DNA of 64,000 nt from Kribbella jejuensis (GCF_006715085.1 NZ_VFMM01000001.1:2108001-2172000); one strand, 5' to 3'. Positions 54,765 to 62,850 are shown, numbered from the stretch's first letter. The notes: generated from the sequence alone by a model not told the origin. A program made the numbers and translations.

Positions 54765-56066
54765 ATGCCTGCGTACGATGCCGACGCTGTTGCCGCTCTT
54801 GCCGACCAGCAGGTGAGCTGGCGGGACAAGGCCCTGCCGCCGGGCTTCTGGGGCCGGACCGTCGCCGACGTGCTGGCCGAGAAGCCCCGGCTGTCCCAAC
54901 TGCCGACGCCGTTGATGACGCTCTCGGCGGCCGGCCTGCGGCACAACGTCGACACGCTGGCCACCTGGTGCGCGCGGCACGGCGTCGAGCTCGCGCCGCA
55001 CGGCAAGACCACGATGGCGCCCGCGCTCTGGGCGATGCAGCTGGACGCCGGCGCCTGGGCGATCACGCTCGCGAACGCGTTCCAGCTCGGGGTGGCCCGG
55101 GCGTACGGCGTCCGGCGGGTGCTGATCGCGAACGCGGTGATCTCACCGCTGCAGCTGCGCTGGATCGCCGACGAGCTCGCGGCCGACCCGTCGTTCGAGG
55201 TGTCGGTCTGGGCGGACTCGGTCCGGACCGTCGAGCTCATGGAGCAGGCGCGGTCGGCGTACGTCGGACCGGACGCCCGGCCGCTCGACGTGCTGGTCGA
55301 GGTCGGCGGGATCGGCGGCCGGACCGGCGCTCGCGACCTGGAGACCGCGCTCGCCGTCGGCCAGGCGATCAAGGACGCGTCCACGCTCCGCCTGGCCGGT
55401 GTCGCCGGCTACGAGGGCGCGATCGGCCACGGCGTCGACGAGGCGAACCTGGAGGAGGTCCGCGCGTACCTCCGGGAGCTGGCCGGTGTGCACCACCGGC
55501 TCCGCCCGCTGTACGACGCGGACGTCGTACCGATCGTCAGCGCGGGCGGCAGCCAGTACTTCGAGCAGGTCGCGAAGGTCCTCGCGTCCGAGGCCGGTGA
55601 AGGCGCCCGGGTGGTCCTGCGTTCCGGTGCGTACATCGCCCACGACGACGGGCTGTACCGCCGCGTGTCGCCACTCGGCGAGCACCCGCGGACCGATGGC
55701 GAGCAACTGGTCGCCGCCATGCACGGCTGGATCCGGATCACGTCGCAGCCCGAGCCGGGGCTGGCGATCTTCGACGCCGGGCGCCGCGACTTCCCGTTCG
55801 ACCAGGACTGGCCGGAGCCGCAGCTGATCCGGCCCCACGCTACGGGCGATCCGGTCCTGCCCGCGACCGGGATGACCGTCACCAACCTCAACGACCAGCA
55901 CGGTTTCCTGCACTTCACCGACGTACCGGTGGTGATCGGCGACGAGCTGCGGGTCGGGCTCTCACATCCTTGTACGGCGTTCGACAAGTGGGGCCTGATC
56001 CCGGTCGTCGACGACGCGGACGCCGCCGACCCGGTCGTCGTCGATCTGGTGCGGACGTTCTTCTGA
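54765..56066 (+). CDS. PLP-dependent D-amino-acid deaminase / D-serine-dehydratase-like enzyme (possible D-glucosaminate deaminase)
   Basis: The 433-residue protein has the alanine-racemase-type (fold III) TIM barrel with the PLP Lys81 in LAPHGKTTMAP. A C-terminal metal site resembling D-serine dehydratase is seen as LSHPCTAFDKW (His401, Cys403). Enzymes of this family eliminate water and ammonia from D-Ser/D-Thr or related 3-hydroxy-D-amino acids, giving keto acids. In this locus the sugar-acid analogue D-glucosaminate, which would yield KDG, is the more consistent substrate. ATG 54765 is chosen because AGGGGG precedes it by 4 bases; a start at 54714 lies inside the operator. One base separates it from the deacylase. 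Confidence 0.82.
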   Translation: MPAYDADAVAALADQQVSWRDKALPPGFWGRTVADVLAEKPRLSQLPTPLMTLSAAGLRHNVDTLATWCARHGVELAPHGKTTMAPALWAMQLDAGAWAITLANAFQLGVARAYGVRRVLIANAVISPLQLRWIADELAADPSFEVSVWADSVRTVELMEQARSAYVGPDARPLDVLVEVGGIGGRTGARDLETALAVGQAIKDASTLRLAGVAGYEGAIGHGVDEANLEEVRAYLRELAGVHHRLRPLYDADVVPIVSAGGSQYFEQVAKVLASEAGEGARVVLRSGAYIAHDDGLYRRVSPLGEHPRTDGEQLVAAMHGWIRITSQPEPGLAIFDAGRRDFPFDQDWPEPQLIRPHATGDPVLPATGMTVTNLNDQHGFLHFTDVPVVIGDELRVGLSHPCTAFDKWGLIPVVDDADAADPVVVDLVRTFF

Positions 56067-56067
56067 G

Positions 56068-57660
56068 ATGCTCACCATCACGGGCGCGCTGATCGTCGAC
56101 GGCTCCGGTGCGCCGGGGTACCACGCCGACGTCGCCGTCGACGCCGGCCGGATCGTAGCCATCGGCAACGACCTGCCGGCCGCGGGCCGGACCATCGACG
56201 CGGGCGGGCTGGTGCTGTCGCCCGGCTTCATCGACATGCACGCGCACTCCGACCTGCAGATCCTGGTCAACCCGGACCACACCGCCAAGGTCAGCCAGGG
56301 CGTCACGCTCGAGGTGCTCGGCCAGGACGGCCTCTCCTTCGCGCCGATCGACGACCCGACCCGGGCCGTCGTGCGGCGCCAGATCGCCGGCTGGAACGGC
56401 GAACCCGACGACTTCGACTTCTCCTGGTCGACGGTCGCCGGCTACCTCGACCGGCTCGATCAGGGCATCGCGTGCAACGCGGCGTACCTGGTCCCGCAGG
56501 GCACCTTGCGGATGATGGTCGTTGGCACATCCAACCGTCCAGCGACCGGTCCTGAACTGCAGCGGATGAAGCAGCTGCTCGCGGACGGCCTGCGCGAGGG
56601 TGCGGTCGGGATGAGCAGCGGGCTCACGTACACGCCGGGCATGTTCGCCGACACCGACGAGCTCGTCGCGCTCTGCTCCGTGGTCGCCGAGTACGGCGGG
56701 TACTACGCGCCGCACCAGCGCTCCTACGGTCGCGGGGCACTCGAGGCGTACGCCGAGATGATCGAGGTGGCGCGCCGCTCGGGCTGCGCGCTGCACCTGA
56801 CCCATGCGGTGATGAACTTCGCGCCGAACGCGGGCCGCGGCGCCGAGCTGGTCGAGATGATCGACAAGGCACTGGCATCCGGCGTCGACGTCACCACCGA
56901 CACCTACCCGTACTTGCCCGGGGCAACCACCCTCTCCGCGGTGCTGCCGAGCTGGACCGCCGAGGGTGGACCGGACGCGCAGCTGGCCCGGCTCCGCGAC
57001 CCGGCCGCCCGCGAGCGGATCACGTACGAGCTCGAGCAGGTCGGTACCGACGGCTGTCACGGCTGCGTGGTCGAATGGGACACGCTCGAGATCGCCGGCG
57101 TCCGCAATCAAGCGCTGTCCGAAACGGTCGGAAACACCATCGCGGCACTCTCCGCGCGTTCCGGGAAGCCGGCCGCGGACGTGTTCTACGAGATCCTGCT
57201 CGCCGACGACCTGGCCACGTCGATCCTGCAGCACGTCGGCCACGAGGACAACGTGCGGACGATCATGCGGCACCCGGCGCACACCGGCGGTTCGGACGGG
57301 ATCCTGGTCGGCGGCAAACCGCATCCACGCGCGTGGGGCACGTTCCCGCGCTACCTCGCCCGCTACGTCCGCGAACTCGGCATCCTCGAGCTCGCCGACT
57401 GCATCCATCACCTCACCGGCCGCCCGGCCCGCCGGCTCCGGCTCACCGATCGCGGCCTGGTCCGCGAGGGGTACGCCGCTGACCTGGTCCTGTTCGACCC
57501 GGACACCGTCCGCGACGCCGCCACCTTCCCCGAACCCCGGCAACCGGCCGAGGGCATCCCGTACGTGTTCGTCAACGGCGTACCCGTCATCGACGCCGGC
57601 CACCGCACCGACGCTTTGCCCGGCCGTGCCGTACGCCGAACTGAAAGGAAACCCCTGTGA
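56068..57660 (+). CDS. N-acyl-D-amino-acid deacylase (amidohydrolase)
   Basis: The 530-residue amidohydrolase-superfamily protein has the metal motif GFIDMHAHSD (His58, His60), APHQRSYG (His216) and LHLTHAVMN (His243, His246). The order and length match N-acyl-D-amino-acid amidohydrolases (D-aminoacylases). At the position where classical D-aminoacylases have GNCG with a metal-bridging Cys, this protein has LGQDGLS (about 84-90), so the metal-site chemistry may differ. The substrate is inferred to be N-acetyl-D-glucosaminate or other N-acyl-D-amino acids. Its stop overlaps the GTG start of the aldolase (GTGA). Confidence 0.85.
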   Translation: MLTITGALIVDGSGAPGYHADVAVDAGRIVAIGNDLPAAGRTIDAGGLVLSPGFIDMHAHSDLQILVNPDHTAKVSQGVTLEVLGQDGLSFAPIDDPTRAVVRRQIAGWNGEPDDFDFSWSTVAGYLDRLDQGIACNAAYLVPQGTLRMMVVGTSNRPATGPELQRMKQLLADGLREGAVGMSSGLTYTPGMFADTDELVALCSVVAEYGGYYAPHQRSYGRGALEAYAEMIEVARRSGCALHLTHAVMNFAPNAGRGAELVEMIDKALASGVDVTTDTYPYLPGATTLSAVLPSWTAEGGPDAQLARLRDPAARERITYELEQVGTDGCHGCVVEWDTLEIAGVRNQALSETVGNTIAALSARSGKPAADVFYEILLADDLATSILQHVGHEDNVRTIMRHPAHTGGSDGILVGGKPHPRAWGTFPRYLARYVRELGILELADCIHHLTGRPARRLRLTDRGLVREGYAADLVLFDPDTVRDAATFPEPRQPAEGIPYVFVNGVPVIDAGHRTDALPGRAVRRTERKPL

Positions 57661-58295
57661 ACACCCTGGACCTGCTGCGCGCCGACCGGGTGCTGACCGT
57701 CGTCCGCGCCCCGGAGATCTCCGACGCCCGCGACCTGTGCGCCGCGTTGGTTGCCGGCGGCATCCACGTCGTCGAGCTCACGTACACCACCCCGGACCTG
57801 CCCCGGCACCTCGAACGCGCCGCCGCCACCGCGGCCGAGACCGGCGCGGTCGTCGGCGCGGGTACCGTGCAGACCGGCGACCAGGCGACGCAGGCGATCG
57901 ACGCGGGCGCCCAGTTCCTCGTCACGCCCGGCCAGGGCCTCGAGGCGGCCGCGATCGCCGACGCCGCCCGCACCGCGGGCATCCCGCTCGTCCTCGGCGC
58001 GTTCACGCCGTCCGAGGTGATGACCGCGCTGGCGCTGGGTTCCGTCGCCGTGAAGATCTTCCCGGCCCACCAGCTCGGCCCGAAGTACTTCAAGGACCTC
58101 AACGGACCGTTCCCCGGCGTACCGCTGATCCCGTCCGGCGGCGTCAACGCCGGCAACGCCCGGGACTTCCTCGACGCCGGAGCGCTCGCGGTCAGCGCCG
58201 GTACGGATGTCGTCGCACCCACCGACGTCGCGGCAACGAACTGGGACGCCATCACCACGAAGGCGAAGGCGTTCTGCGCGGCTATTGCACCGTGA
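57657..58295 (+). CDS. eda: 2-dehydro-3-deoxy-phosphogluconate (KDPG) aldolase
   Basis: The 212-residue class I aldolase cleaves KDPG to pyruvate and glyceraldehyde-3-phosphate. It has the Schiff-base lysine in VAVKIFPAHQLG (Lys133), the Glu of HVVELTYTT (Glu40), Arg17 (VVRAPE) and the phosphate loop PSGGVNAGN. Length is typical. It is the last gene of the + operon. Together with kdgK this completes a KDG-to-central-metabolism branch. Some members also act on 4-hydroxy-2-oxoglutarate. Confidence 0.93.
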   Translation: MNTLDLLRADRVLTVVRAPEISDARDLCAALVAGGIHVVELTYTTPDLPRHLERAAATAAETGAVVGAGTVQTGDQATQAIDAGAQFLVTPGQGLEAAAIADAARTAGIPLVLGAFTPSEVMTALALGSVAVKIFPAHQLGPKYFKDLNGPFPGVPLIPSGGVNAGNARDFLDAGALAVSAGTDVVAPTDVAATNWDAITTKAKAFCAAIAP

Positions 58296-58983
58296 TGCTG
58301 CCGTAGCTGCTGCGCAGCCGGAGCCGGTGCGTCGCGGTCGGATCGTTCGGCACGCTCAGATCCGTCGAGCCCTGCGACGCGACCGCGTCGATCGAGTACG
58401 CCGTCGTGCGCGGCAACTGCACCGTGATCGACCCATCGGTGGAGCTCGCCGACACCTGCTGCGGTGCGACATCGAAGAACAGCGAGATCGATCCTTCACG
58501 CGCACTGACAGAGATCTGCGGGCTCCGGACCCGCGCCATGTCCACCGATCCCTGGCTCACGTCGACCGTCAAAGGCGACGAGACGCCGGCCACGTTCAGC
58601 GAACCGCCGTCGACCTTCGCCTTGAGCGCTGCTGTCGCAGCGGGCACCTCGACCGTGAGATCGACCTGACAGTGCGAGTCCGGGCACCTGGTCGCCACCA
58701 CCACGACCTTGCCGGCGGTCGACACGTTGACCTCAGGTCGCTGCGCCCCGTACGTGCCGTCGACCGTGACATGGACCTGACCGTCGAAGCTCGGCTCGAC
58801 CTGCGTCGACACGTCGGAGGTGATCTGCACCCCGTCCGCGGCCGGCGCGAACGCGGCCGAGTAGCTGTACTGCAGCTTGCCCCGGATCACCGAGACGGTC
58901 ACCGCCGCGCTGCCGAGGACAACCGCCAGCAAGGGAATCAATCCCACGAGCAGCATCGTCCGCTGCGCCTTTGTGAGGCTCAT
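58282..58983 (-). CDS. DUF4097-like putative adhesin, membrane-anchored
   Basis: The 233-residue protein has one N-terminal membrane helix (MLLVGLIPLLAVVLGSAAVT) followed by an extracytoplasmic beta-rich domain. The domain repeats short units such as VSAREGSISLFFDV, ASSTDGSITVQL and SSYGSITV, the right-handed-helix pattern of DUF4097 proteins. Two Cys residues in CPDSHC may pair. It overlaps the response regulator by 4 bases (ATGA), so it is likely part of the two-component operon. The 3' end overlaps the KDPG aldolase end by 14 bases on the opposite strand. Confidence 0.75.
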   Translation of the reverse strand: MSLTKAQRTMLLVGLIPLLAVVLGSAAVTVSVIRGKLQYSYSAAFAPAADGVQITSDVSTQVEPSFDGQVHVTVDGTYGAQRPEVNVSTAGKVVVVATRCPDSHCQVDLTVEVPAATAALKAKVDGGSLNVAGVSSPLTVDVSQGSVDMARVRSPQISVSAREGSISLFFDVAPQQVSASSTDGSITVQLPRTTAYSIDAVASQGSTDLSVPNDPTATHRLRLRSSYGSITVQ

Positions 58984-59648
58984 GACGTACCCAGGTATCT
59001 GAGGACGGCGAGCACCCGGCGGTGTTCGCCGTCGGTCGGTGACAGCTGGAGCTTGAGGAAGATGTTGCTGATGTGCTTCTCGACCGCACCTTCGCCGACA
59101 ACGAGCGCCTGCGCGATCCCGGCGTTCGACTTGCCCTCCGCCATCGCACGAAGCACGTCCTGTTCCCGCGGGCTGAGCACGGCCAGCGGATCCACCTTCC
59201 GGGACCGCACCAGCAGCTGCGAGATCACCTCCGGGTCCAGCGCCGCGCCGCCGCCCGCGACCCGGCGCAGTCCGTCGATGAACTGGTCCACATCCGCGAC
59301 CCGGTCCTTCAGCAGGTACCCGACGCCGCCAGGGTTTCCGCCGATCAGCTCGCTGGCGTACCGCTCCTCGACGTACTGCGACAACACCAGCACACCGACG
59401 TCGGCGTACCGCTCCCGGATCACCAGCGCCGCCCGCAACCCTTCGTCGGTGAAGGTCGGCGGCATCCGTACGTCGACCACGCACACGTCCGGGCGCTGCG
59501 CCTCGACCGCCTTCAGCAGTGCGTCTCCGTCGCCGACCGCCGCGACCACCTCGCAGTCCTGTTCCTCAAGCAGCCGCACGATCCCCTCGCGCAACAGCAC
59601 CGAGTCCTCGGCGATCGCGACCCGCATCCGTTGAACGCTGTCAGCCAC
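58980..59648 (-). CDS. NarL/LuxR-family response regulator
   Basis: The 222-residue protein has a receiver domain with acidic pocket AEDS (Asp15), phosphoacceptor Asp59 (VVDVRMPP), Ser90 and Lys114 (YLLKD). A LuxR-type helix-turn-helix follows (LSPREQDVLRAMAEGKSNAG; AVEKHISNIFLKL, about residues 150-215). GTG 59648 is chosen because GGAGG lies 6 bases upstream; it overlaps the kinase end by 8 bases. It is cognate to the kinase at 59641. Confidence 0.95.
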   Translation of the reverse strand: MADSVQRMRVAIAEDSVLLREGIVRLLEEQDCEVVAAVGDGDALLKAVEAQRPDVCVVDVRMPPTFTDEGLRAALVIRERYADVGVLVLSQYVEERYASELIGGNPGGVGYLLKDRVADVDQFIDGLRRVAGGGAALDPEVISQLLVRSRKVDPLAVLSPREQDVLRAMAEGKSNAGIAQALVVGEGAVEKHISNIFLKLQLSPTDGEHRRVLAVLRYLGTS

Positions 59649-60918
59649 AGGGCACCTCCGCGATCAGGATGGTCCCGCCGCCGGGCGGGCTGTCCACCGT
59701 CAGCCGTCCGTCCACACCAGCCACCCGATCGGACAGCCCGCGCAATCCACTACCGCCCGCCGGGTCGGCCCCGCCGCGTCCGTCGTCGCGTACCTCGACC
59801 CGCAGTATGTCGCCCTCGCGCGTGACGCGTACCTCGGCCGCGGCGGCGTCCGCGTGCTTGGCGACGTTCGTCAACGCCTCGGTCACCACGAAGTACGCGA
59901 TCGACTCGATCGTCAGTGACGGCCGCGGGTGCACGTCGACGCTCAGCCGGACCGGTACGACGGATCGGGCCGCGACCGCGGACAGCGCCGCGTCCAGGCC
60001 GCGGTCGGTCAGCACCGGCGGGTGCAGGCCCCGGGTCAGGTCGCGGATCTCGGCGATCGCCTGCATCGCCTCCGAGTGCGCCTCCTCGATCAGCGCCCGG
60101 ACCGCCGGGTCCTTGTCGCCGAGCCGGTTCTTCGCCCGGCCGAGCGTCATCGCCAGCGACACCAGCCGCTGCTGGGCACCGTCGTGCAGGTCACGTTCCA
60201 TCCGCCGCCGCTCGGCCTCGACCGAGTCGACCACCTGCTGCCGGCTTTGCACCAGTTGGTGGACGCGCTCGGCGAGGACGCCGGACTCCGACGGGCCGAG
60301 CAGCTCCTTCGCCAGCCAGCCGTCGAACGCCGACGCGGCCCGGACGATCAGCGGCGAGACGAAGAACAGGAACAGCGCTGCGAGCACGGCCACGATCGTG
60401 GCCGACTTGACGTTGTCGATGACGAACGGCCCGAGCTGCGCCTGCGACGCCGCGTACTGCGAGTAGTACGCCGGCAGCGCGATCAGCACCGGCGGGATCG
60501 ACCAGGCGACCACCACCGCGAAGAACCAGATCGTTGCCAGCAGCAACAGCGCGCAGTAGTAGGCGAACTGCCGCCACAGGCCCGGATCGTTGATCGCCTG
60601 CAGCGCGTCCTCCTGCCGCGAACCGGTCCGCGGCGGCGGCACCAGCGGCGTCACCTGCTGGCCACGGGTGATTCGCGCCCGGGCTCGCTCCCAGCCCGCG
60701 ATGGTGTAAACCGATCGGTTCGCCCACACGCTGATCGGGATCCCGAGCGCCGCGAACGGCATCCCGAGCAGCACCAGGATCGTCGCGCACAGCACGAGCA
60801 GACCCGACGTCAGCACGACCACCGAGTCGCCGAGGATATGGATCGTTGCCAACCACAAGTACGGCGACCGCCAGAGCCGCCAGGGTGCCCGGGGAACCGG
60901 ACTCGCTGCAACGCTCAT
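59641..60918 (-). CDS. Sensor histidine kinase (HisKA_3 type)
   Basis: From ATG 60918 (GGGGAGG upstream) the 425-residue protein has a membrane sensor region with about four to five hydrophobic segments (residues about 20-190), resembling the PF13796-type sensor domain. A HisKA_3 dimerisation helix follows with the phospho-His (ERRRMERDLHDGAQQRLVSL), then a HATPase domain (TEALTNVAKHADAAAAEVRV; RDDGRGGADPAGGSGLRGLS). The signal is unknown; envelope stress is typical for this architecture. It is operonic with the regulator and DUF4097 protein. Confidence 0.93.
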   Translation of the reverse strand: MSVAASPVPRAPWRLWRSPYLWLATIHILGDSVVVLTSGLLVLCATILVLLGMPFAALGIPISVWANRSVYTIAGWERARARITRGQQVTPLVPPPRTGSRQEDALQAINDPGLWRQFAYYCALLLLATIWFFAVVVAWSIPPVLIALPAYYSQYAASQAQLGPFVIDNVKSATIVAVLAALFLFFVSPLIVRAASAFDGWLAKELLGPSESGVLAERVHQLVQSRQQVVDSVEAERRRMERDLHDGAQQRLVSLAMTLGRAKNRLGDKDPAVRALIEEAHSEAMQAIAEIRDLTRGLHPPVLTDRGLDAALSAVAARSVVPVRLSVDVHPRPSLTIESIAYFVVTEALTNVAKHADAAAAEVRVTREGDILRVEVRDDGRGGADPAGGSGLRGLSDRVAGVDGRLTVDSPPGGGTILIAEVPCG

Positions 60919-60991
60919 CCGGATCACCTCCCCGTTGCTCGCGGTCACAACTTACGTGGTCGGCCGCACCGACGGCATCCGGACATCCCAC

Positions 60992-61025
60992 CGAACCCGC
61001 GGGGGGTTATCCCCACCCCGGTTCG
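60992..61025. promoter_or_regulatory. Inverted repeat upstream of the two-component operon
   Basis: CGAACC and GGTTCG flank GGGG and CCCC around GGTTAT, making a nested inverted repeat. It lies in the 156-base gap between the divergent kinase gene and the gene at 61075, so it may be the response-regulator site for both. Confidence 0.4.
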
Positions 61026-61074
61026 TGGGCTGACCGGACTGCGCCGGAAGGCCGTCGCCGGGAGCCTTGAGGAC

Positions 61075-61575
61075 ATGACGACGACAGCGACGTTTCCCGG
61101 CGAGTTGGACGGCAAACTGGGTGATGCGATCGACGATCGCGTGGCCGATGCCCTCGAGGACTACATCACCGAGGGCCGGCTGGACGGCCGGATCCGGGCC
61201 CGCCGCTCCCCCGGCGGCCTGGCCGCGATGGTCGCCGCCGGAGTCGCCGCGGTACTGCTCCCGTGGTGTCTGATCCTCGCCGCCACCCTGCCGAGCAGCT
61301 ACCAGGCCGGCCACTGGAAGCTGACCTGGATCGGCCTCGACTGCGGTACCGCGATCGCCGCGGGGCTCACGGCGTACCTGCTGCACAAGCGCAACCGGCA
61401 CGCCGCGCTGACCGCGATGGCGGCCGGCACGCTGCTGGTGGCCGACGCCTGGTTCGACGTCAGCACCGCAGCGGCCGGCTTCGACCGGACCCTCTCGCTG
61501 ACCGAGGCACTGCTGCTCGAGCTGCCGCTGGCCGTCTGCGCGTTCGTGGTCGCGGCCCGCGATCTCAGGCGCTGA
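61075..61575 (+). CDS. Small membrane protein of unknown function
   Basis: The 166-residue protein has a charged cytoplasmic N-terminus of about 45 residues (LGDAIDDRVADALEDYITEG). Four hydrophobic segments follow (about 48-70, 82-103, 108-128 and 142-162). I do not recognise a family. It diverges from the two-component operon, so it may be a target of that system. Its end overlaps the convergent ligase gene by 11 bases. ATG 61075 follows a weak GAGGA. Confidence 0.65.
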   Translation: MTTTATFPGELDGKLGDAIDDRVADALEDYITEGRLDGRIRARRSPGGLAAMVAAGVAAVLLPWCLILAATLPSSYQAGHWKLTWIGLDCGTAIAAGLTAYLLHKRNRHAALTAMAAGTLLVADAWFDVSTAAAGFDRTLSLTEALLLELPLAVCAFVVAARDLRR

Positions 61576-62677
61576 TCAGCTCCAGCACTGGGCCCTCGTG
61601 CAGCGCGCGGTAGACCTTGTCCCGCAGGACATTCGCCTCCGCGTCGGTGAGCGTCCGGTCCACCGGTCGCAGGATCAACCTCACCAGCAGGTTCCGCTGC
61701 CCCGGCGTCAGCTGCAGCCGGTCACGGGCACTCGTCGGCAAGTCGTCGTACGACGTTTCGCCCAGCACCTCCAGCGACTCCGCGGCATCGGCGTCCGGGC
61801 CCAGCGCGGACCGGACCTTGTCCCCGAGCACCTCGTCCGACACGTCCGCCGTCGCGCCGACCACGACCGACAGGTCCCGGCGTACCGGCGGCATCGTCGA
61901 AACCGCCTTGTAGGGCAGCAGATCCAGCATCTGCCCGGCCACCCGCGGGTCGGTGGACCGGAGCAGCCGGATGTCGCGGATGCCCTTGCGGAGCATCATC
62001 AGCCGGTCGAGGCCCGGGCCCATCGCGAGCCCGGTCCAGCTCTCGTCCAGGCCGGCGAGCCGCAGTACGTGGGGCGCCGCGACCCCGCACTCGCCGATCT
62101 CGATCCACTGGTCGTCGAGCAGTACGTCGATCTGCCGGCCGTGGATCGTGTACGGGTGTACGGCCGGGACGGTGCGGTACGTCTGCCCTGGCAGAACGGT
62201 GTCGACCAGCCGGGCGATCATCTCCTCGAGCTCGGGTTCGCCCAGGGTGACGTTGCGGCTGAGCCGCCACAGGTCGAGCTGGTGCGGCGTACCGGTGTGC
62301 TGCCAGTCGACCGAGTCCCGGCGGTAGCAGATGCCGGCACAGATCATCAGTACGTCGGACACGTCGGAGGCCGCCAGCTCGCGCAGCGCGGGCGGGATCA
62401 TTGCCGACGTGTGACTTCGCAGTACCTCGGTGTCGGAGACGTAGCGCGTGTACCGCGCCTCGCGGGTGACGGCATCGGGCGCGTAGCCGAGGTTGTCGTA
62501 GTTGTCGGCCAGCGACACGACGGGATGGTCGCGGCGGGTCCAGACCTCGGTGTAGGGCCAGGCCTTTTCGAGCGCGGTACGGATCGAGTCGACGACGAGC
62601 TGGATCGCGTGCGGGCCCTGGGCCGGATCGCTCAGGTCGCGGAGCTTCAGGGCAGCGTGCAGTTCTTCAACAGACAT
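61565..62677 (-). CDS. PheRS-alpha-like class II ligase with C-terminal FDX-ACB domain
   Basis: The 370-residue protein resembles the mitochondrial-type monomeric PheRS. A class IIc core has motif 2-like residues YRRDSVDWQHTGTPHQLDLW (about 118-137), TRYVSDTEVLRSHTSAMIPP, the WIEIGECGVAAPHVL strand, and motif 3 GPGLDRLMMLRKGIRDIRLL (220-239). An anticodon-binding-like FDX-ACB domain follows (262-368; PPVRRDLSVVVGATADVSDE). The canonical THSPEFHQ of PheRS is altered to QHTGTPHQ. I recall such actinobacterial paralogues being called a 'PheS-related mystery ligase' (SrmL), not verified. The amino acid or target is unknown. A Cys-rich leader ORF precedes it. Confidence 0.8.
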   Translation of the reverse strand: MSVEELHAALKLRDLSDPAQGPHAIQLVVDSIRTALEKAWPYTEVWTRRDHPVVSLADNYDNLGYAPDAVTREARYTRYVSDTEVLRSHTSAMIPPALRELAASDVSDVLMICAGICYRRDSVDWQHTGTPHQLDLWRLSRNVTLGEPELEEMIARLVDTVLPGQTYRTVPAVHPYTIHGRQIDVLLDDQWIEIGECGVAAPHVLRLAGLDESWTGLAMGPGLDRLMMLRKGIRDIRLLRSTDPRVAGQMLDLLPYKAVSTMPPVRRDLSVVVGATADVSDEVLGDKVRSALGPDADAAESLEVLGETSYDDLPTSARDRLQLTPGQRNLLVRLILRPVDRTLTDAEANVLRDKVYRALHEGPVLELISA

Positions 62678-62737
62678 GAGTGCTTCTCCAAGATGACGGT
62701 CTCGACGGGGGATCCACCCCGGTCGGCCACGGTCACC

Positions 62738-62821
62738 TCAGGAGAGAGCGCAGCAGCAGCCCACCCCGTCGGCACCGTCGTGCCGGCCGGGGCGCAGAAA
62801 TCGCCGCCCGTACTGCGTCAT
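62738..62821 (-). CDS. Leaderless Cys-rich leader peptide (possible cysteine attenuator)
   Basis: This 27-codon ORF reads MTQYGRRF and ends GVGCCCALS, with three consecutive TGC codons at 62750-62758 just before the stop. A -10-like TACAGT (62829-62834) is followed by exactly 7 bases and then the ATG, which is the spacing of leaderless transcripts. An 8-base complement, 62764-62771 with 62703-62710, would be masked by a ribosome stalled at the Cys codons. An alternative CGGGG/CCCCG hairpin (about 62705-62722) shares the same downstream bases. Polycysteine leader ORFs are known cysteine sensors in mycobacteria. Confidence 0.6.
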   Translation of the reverse strand: MTQYGRRFLRPGRHDGADGVGCCCALS

Positions 62822-62850
62822 ACCGCCAACTGTACCTGGTGCAACAGAAA

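Noticed and set aside
50443..62677. Horizontally acquired island between rplJ and rplA
   Set aside because: No integrase, transposase, tRNA target or direct repeats were seen. Codon style and GC content look like the flanks, so simple gene insertion during genome evolution is enough.
62700..62725. T-box riboswitch in front of the PheRS-like gene
   Set aside because: GGGGTGGATCC resembles a T-box core, but there is no room for a full stem I with a specifier loop and the bulge base does not fit tRNA-Phe. The Cys-rich leader ORF explains the region better.
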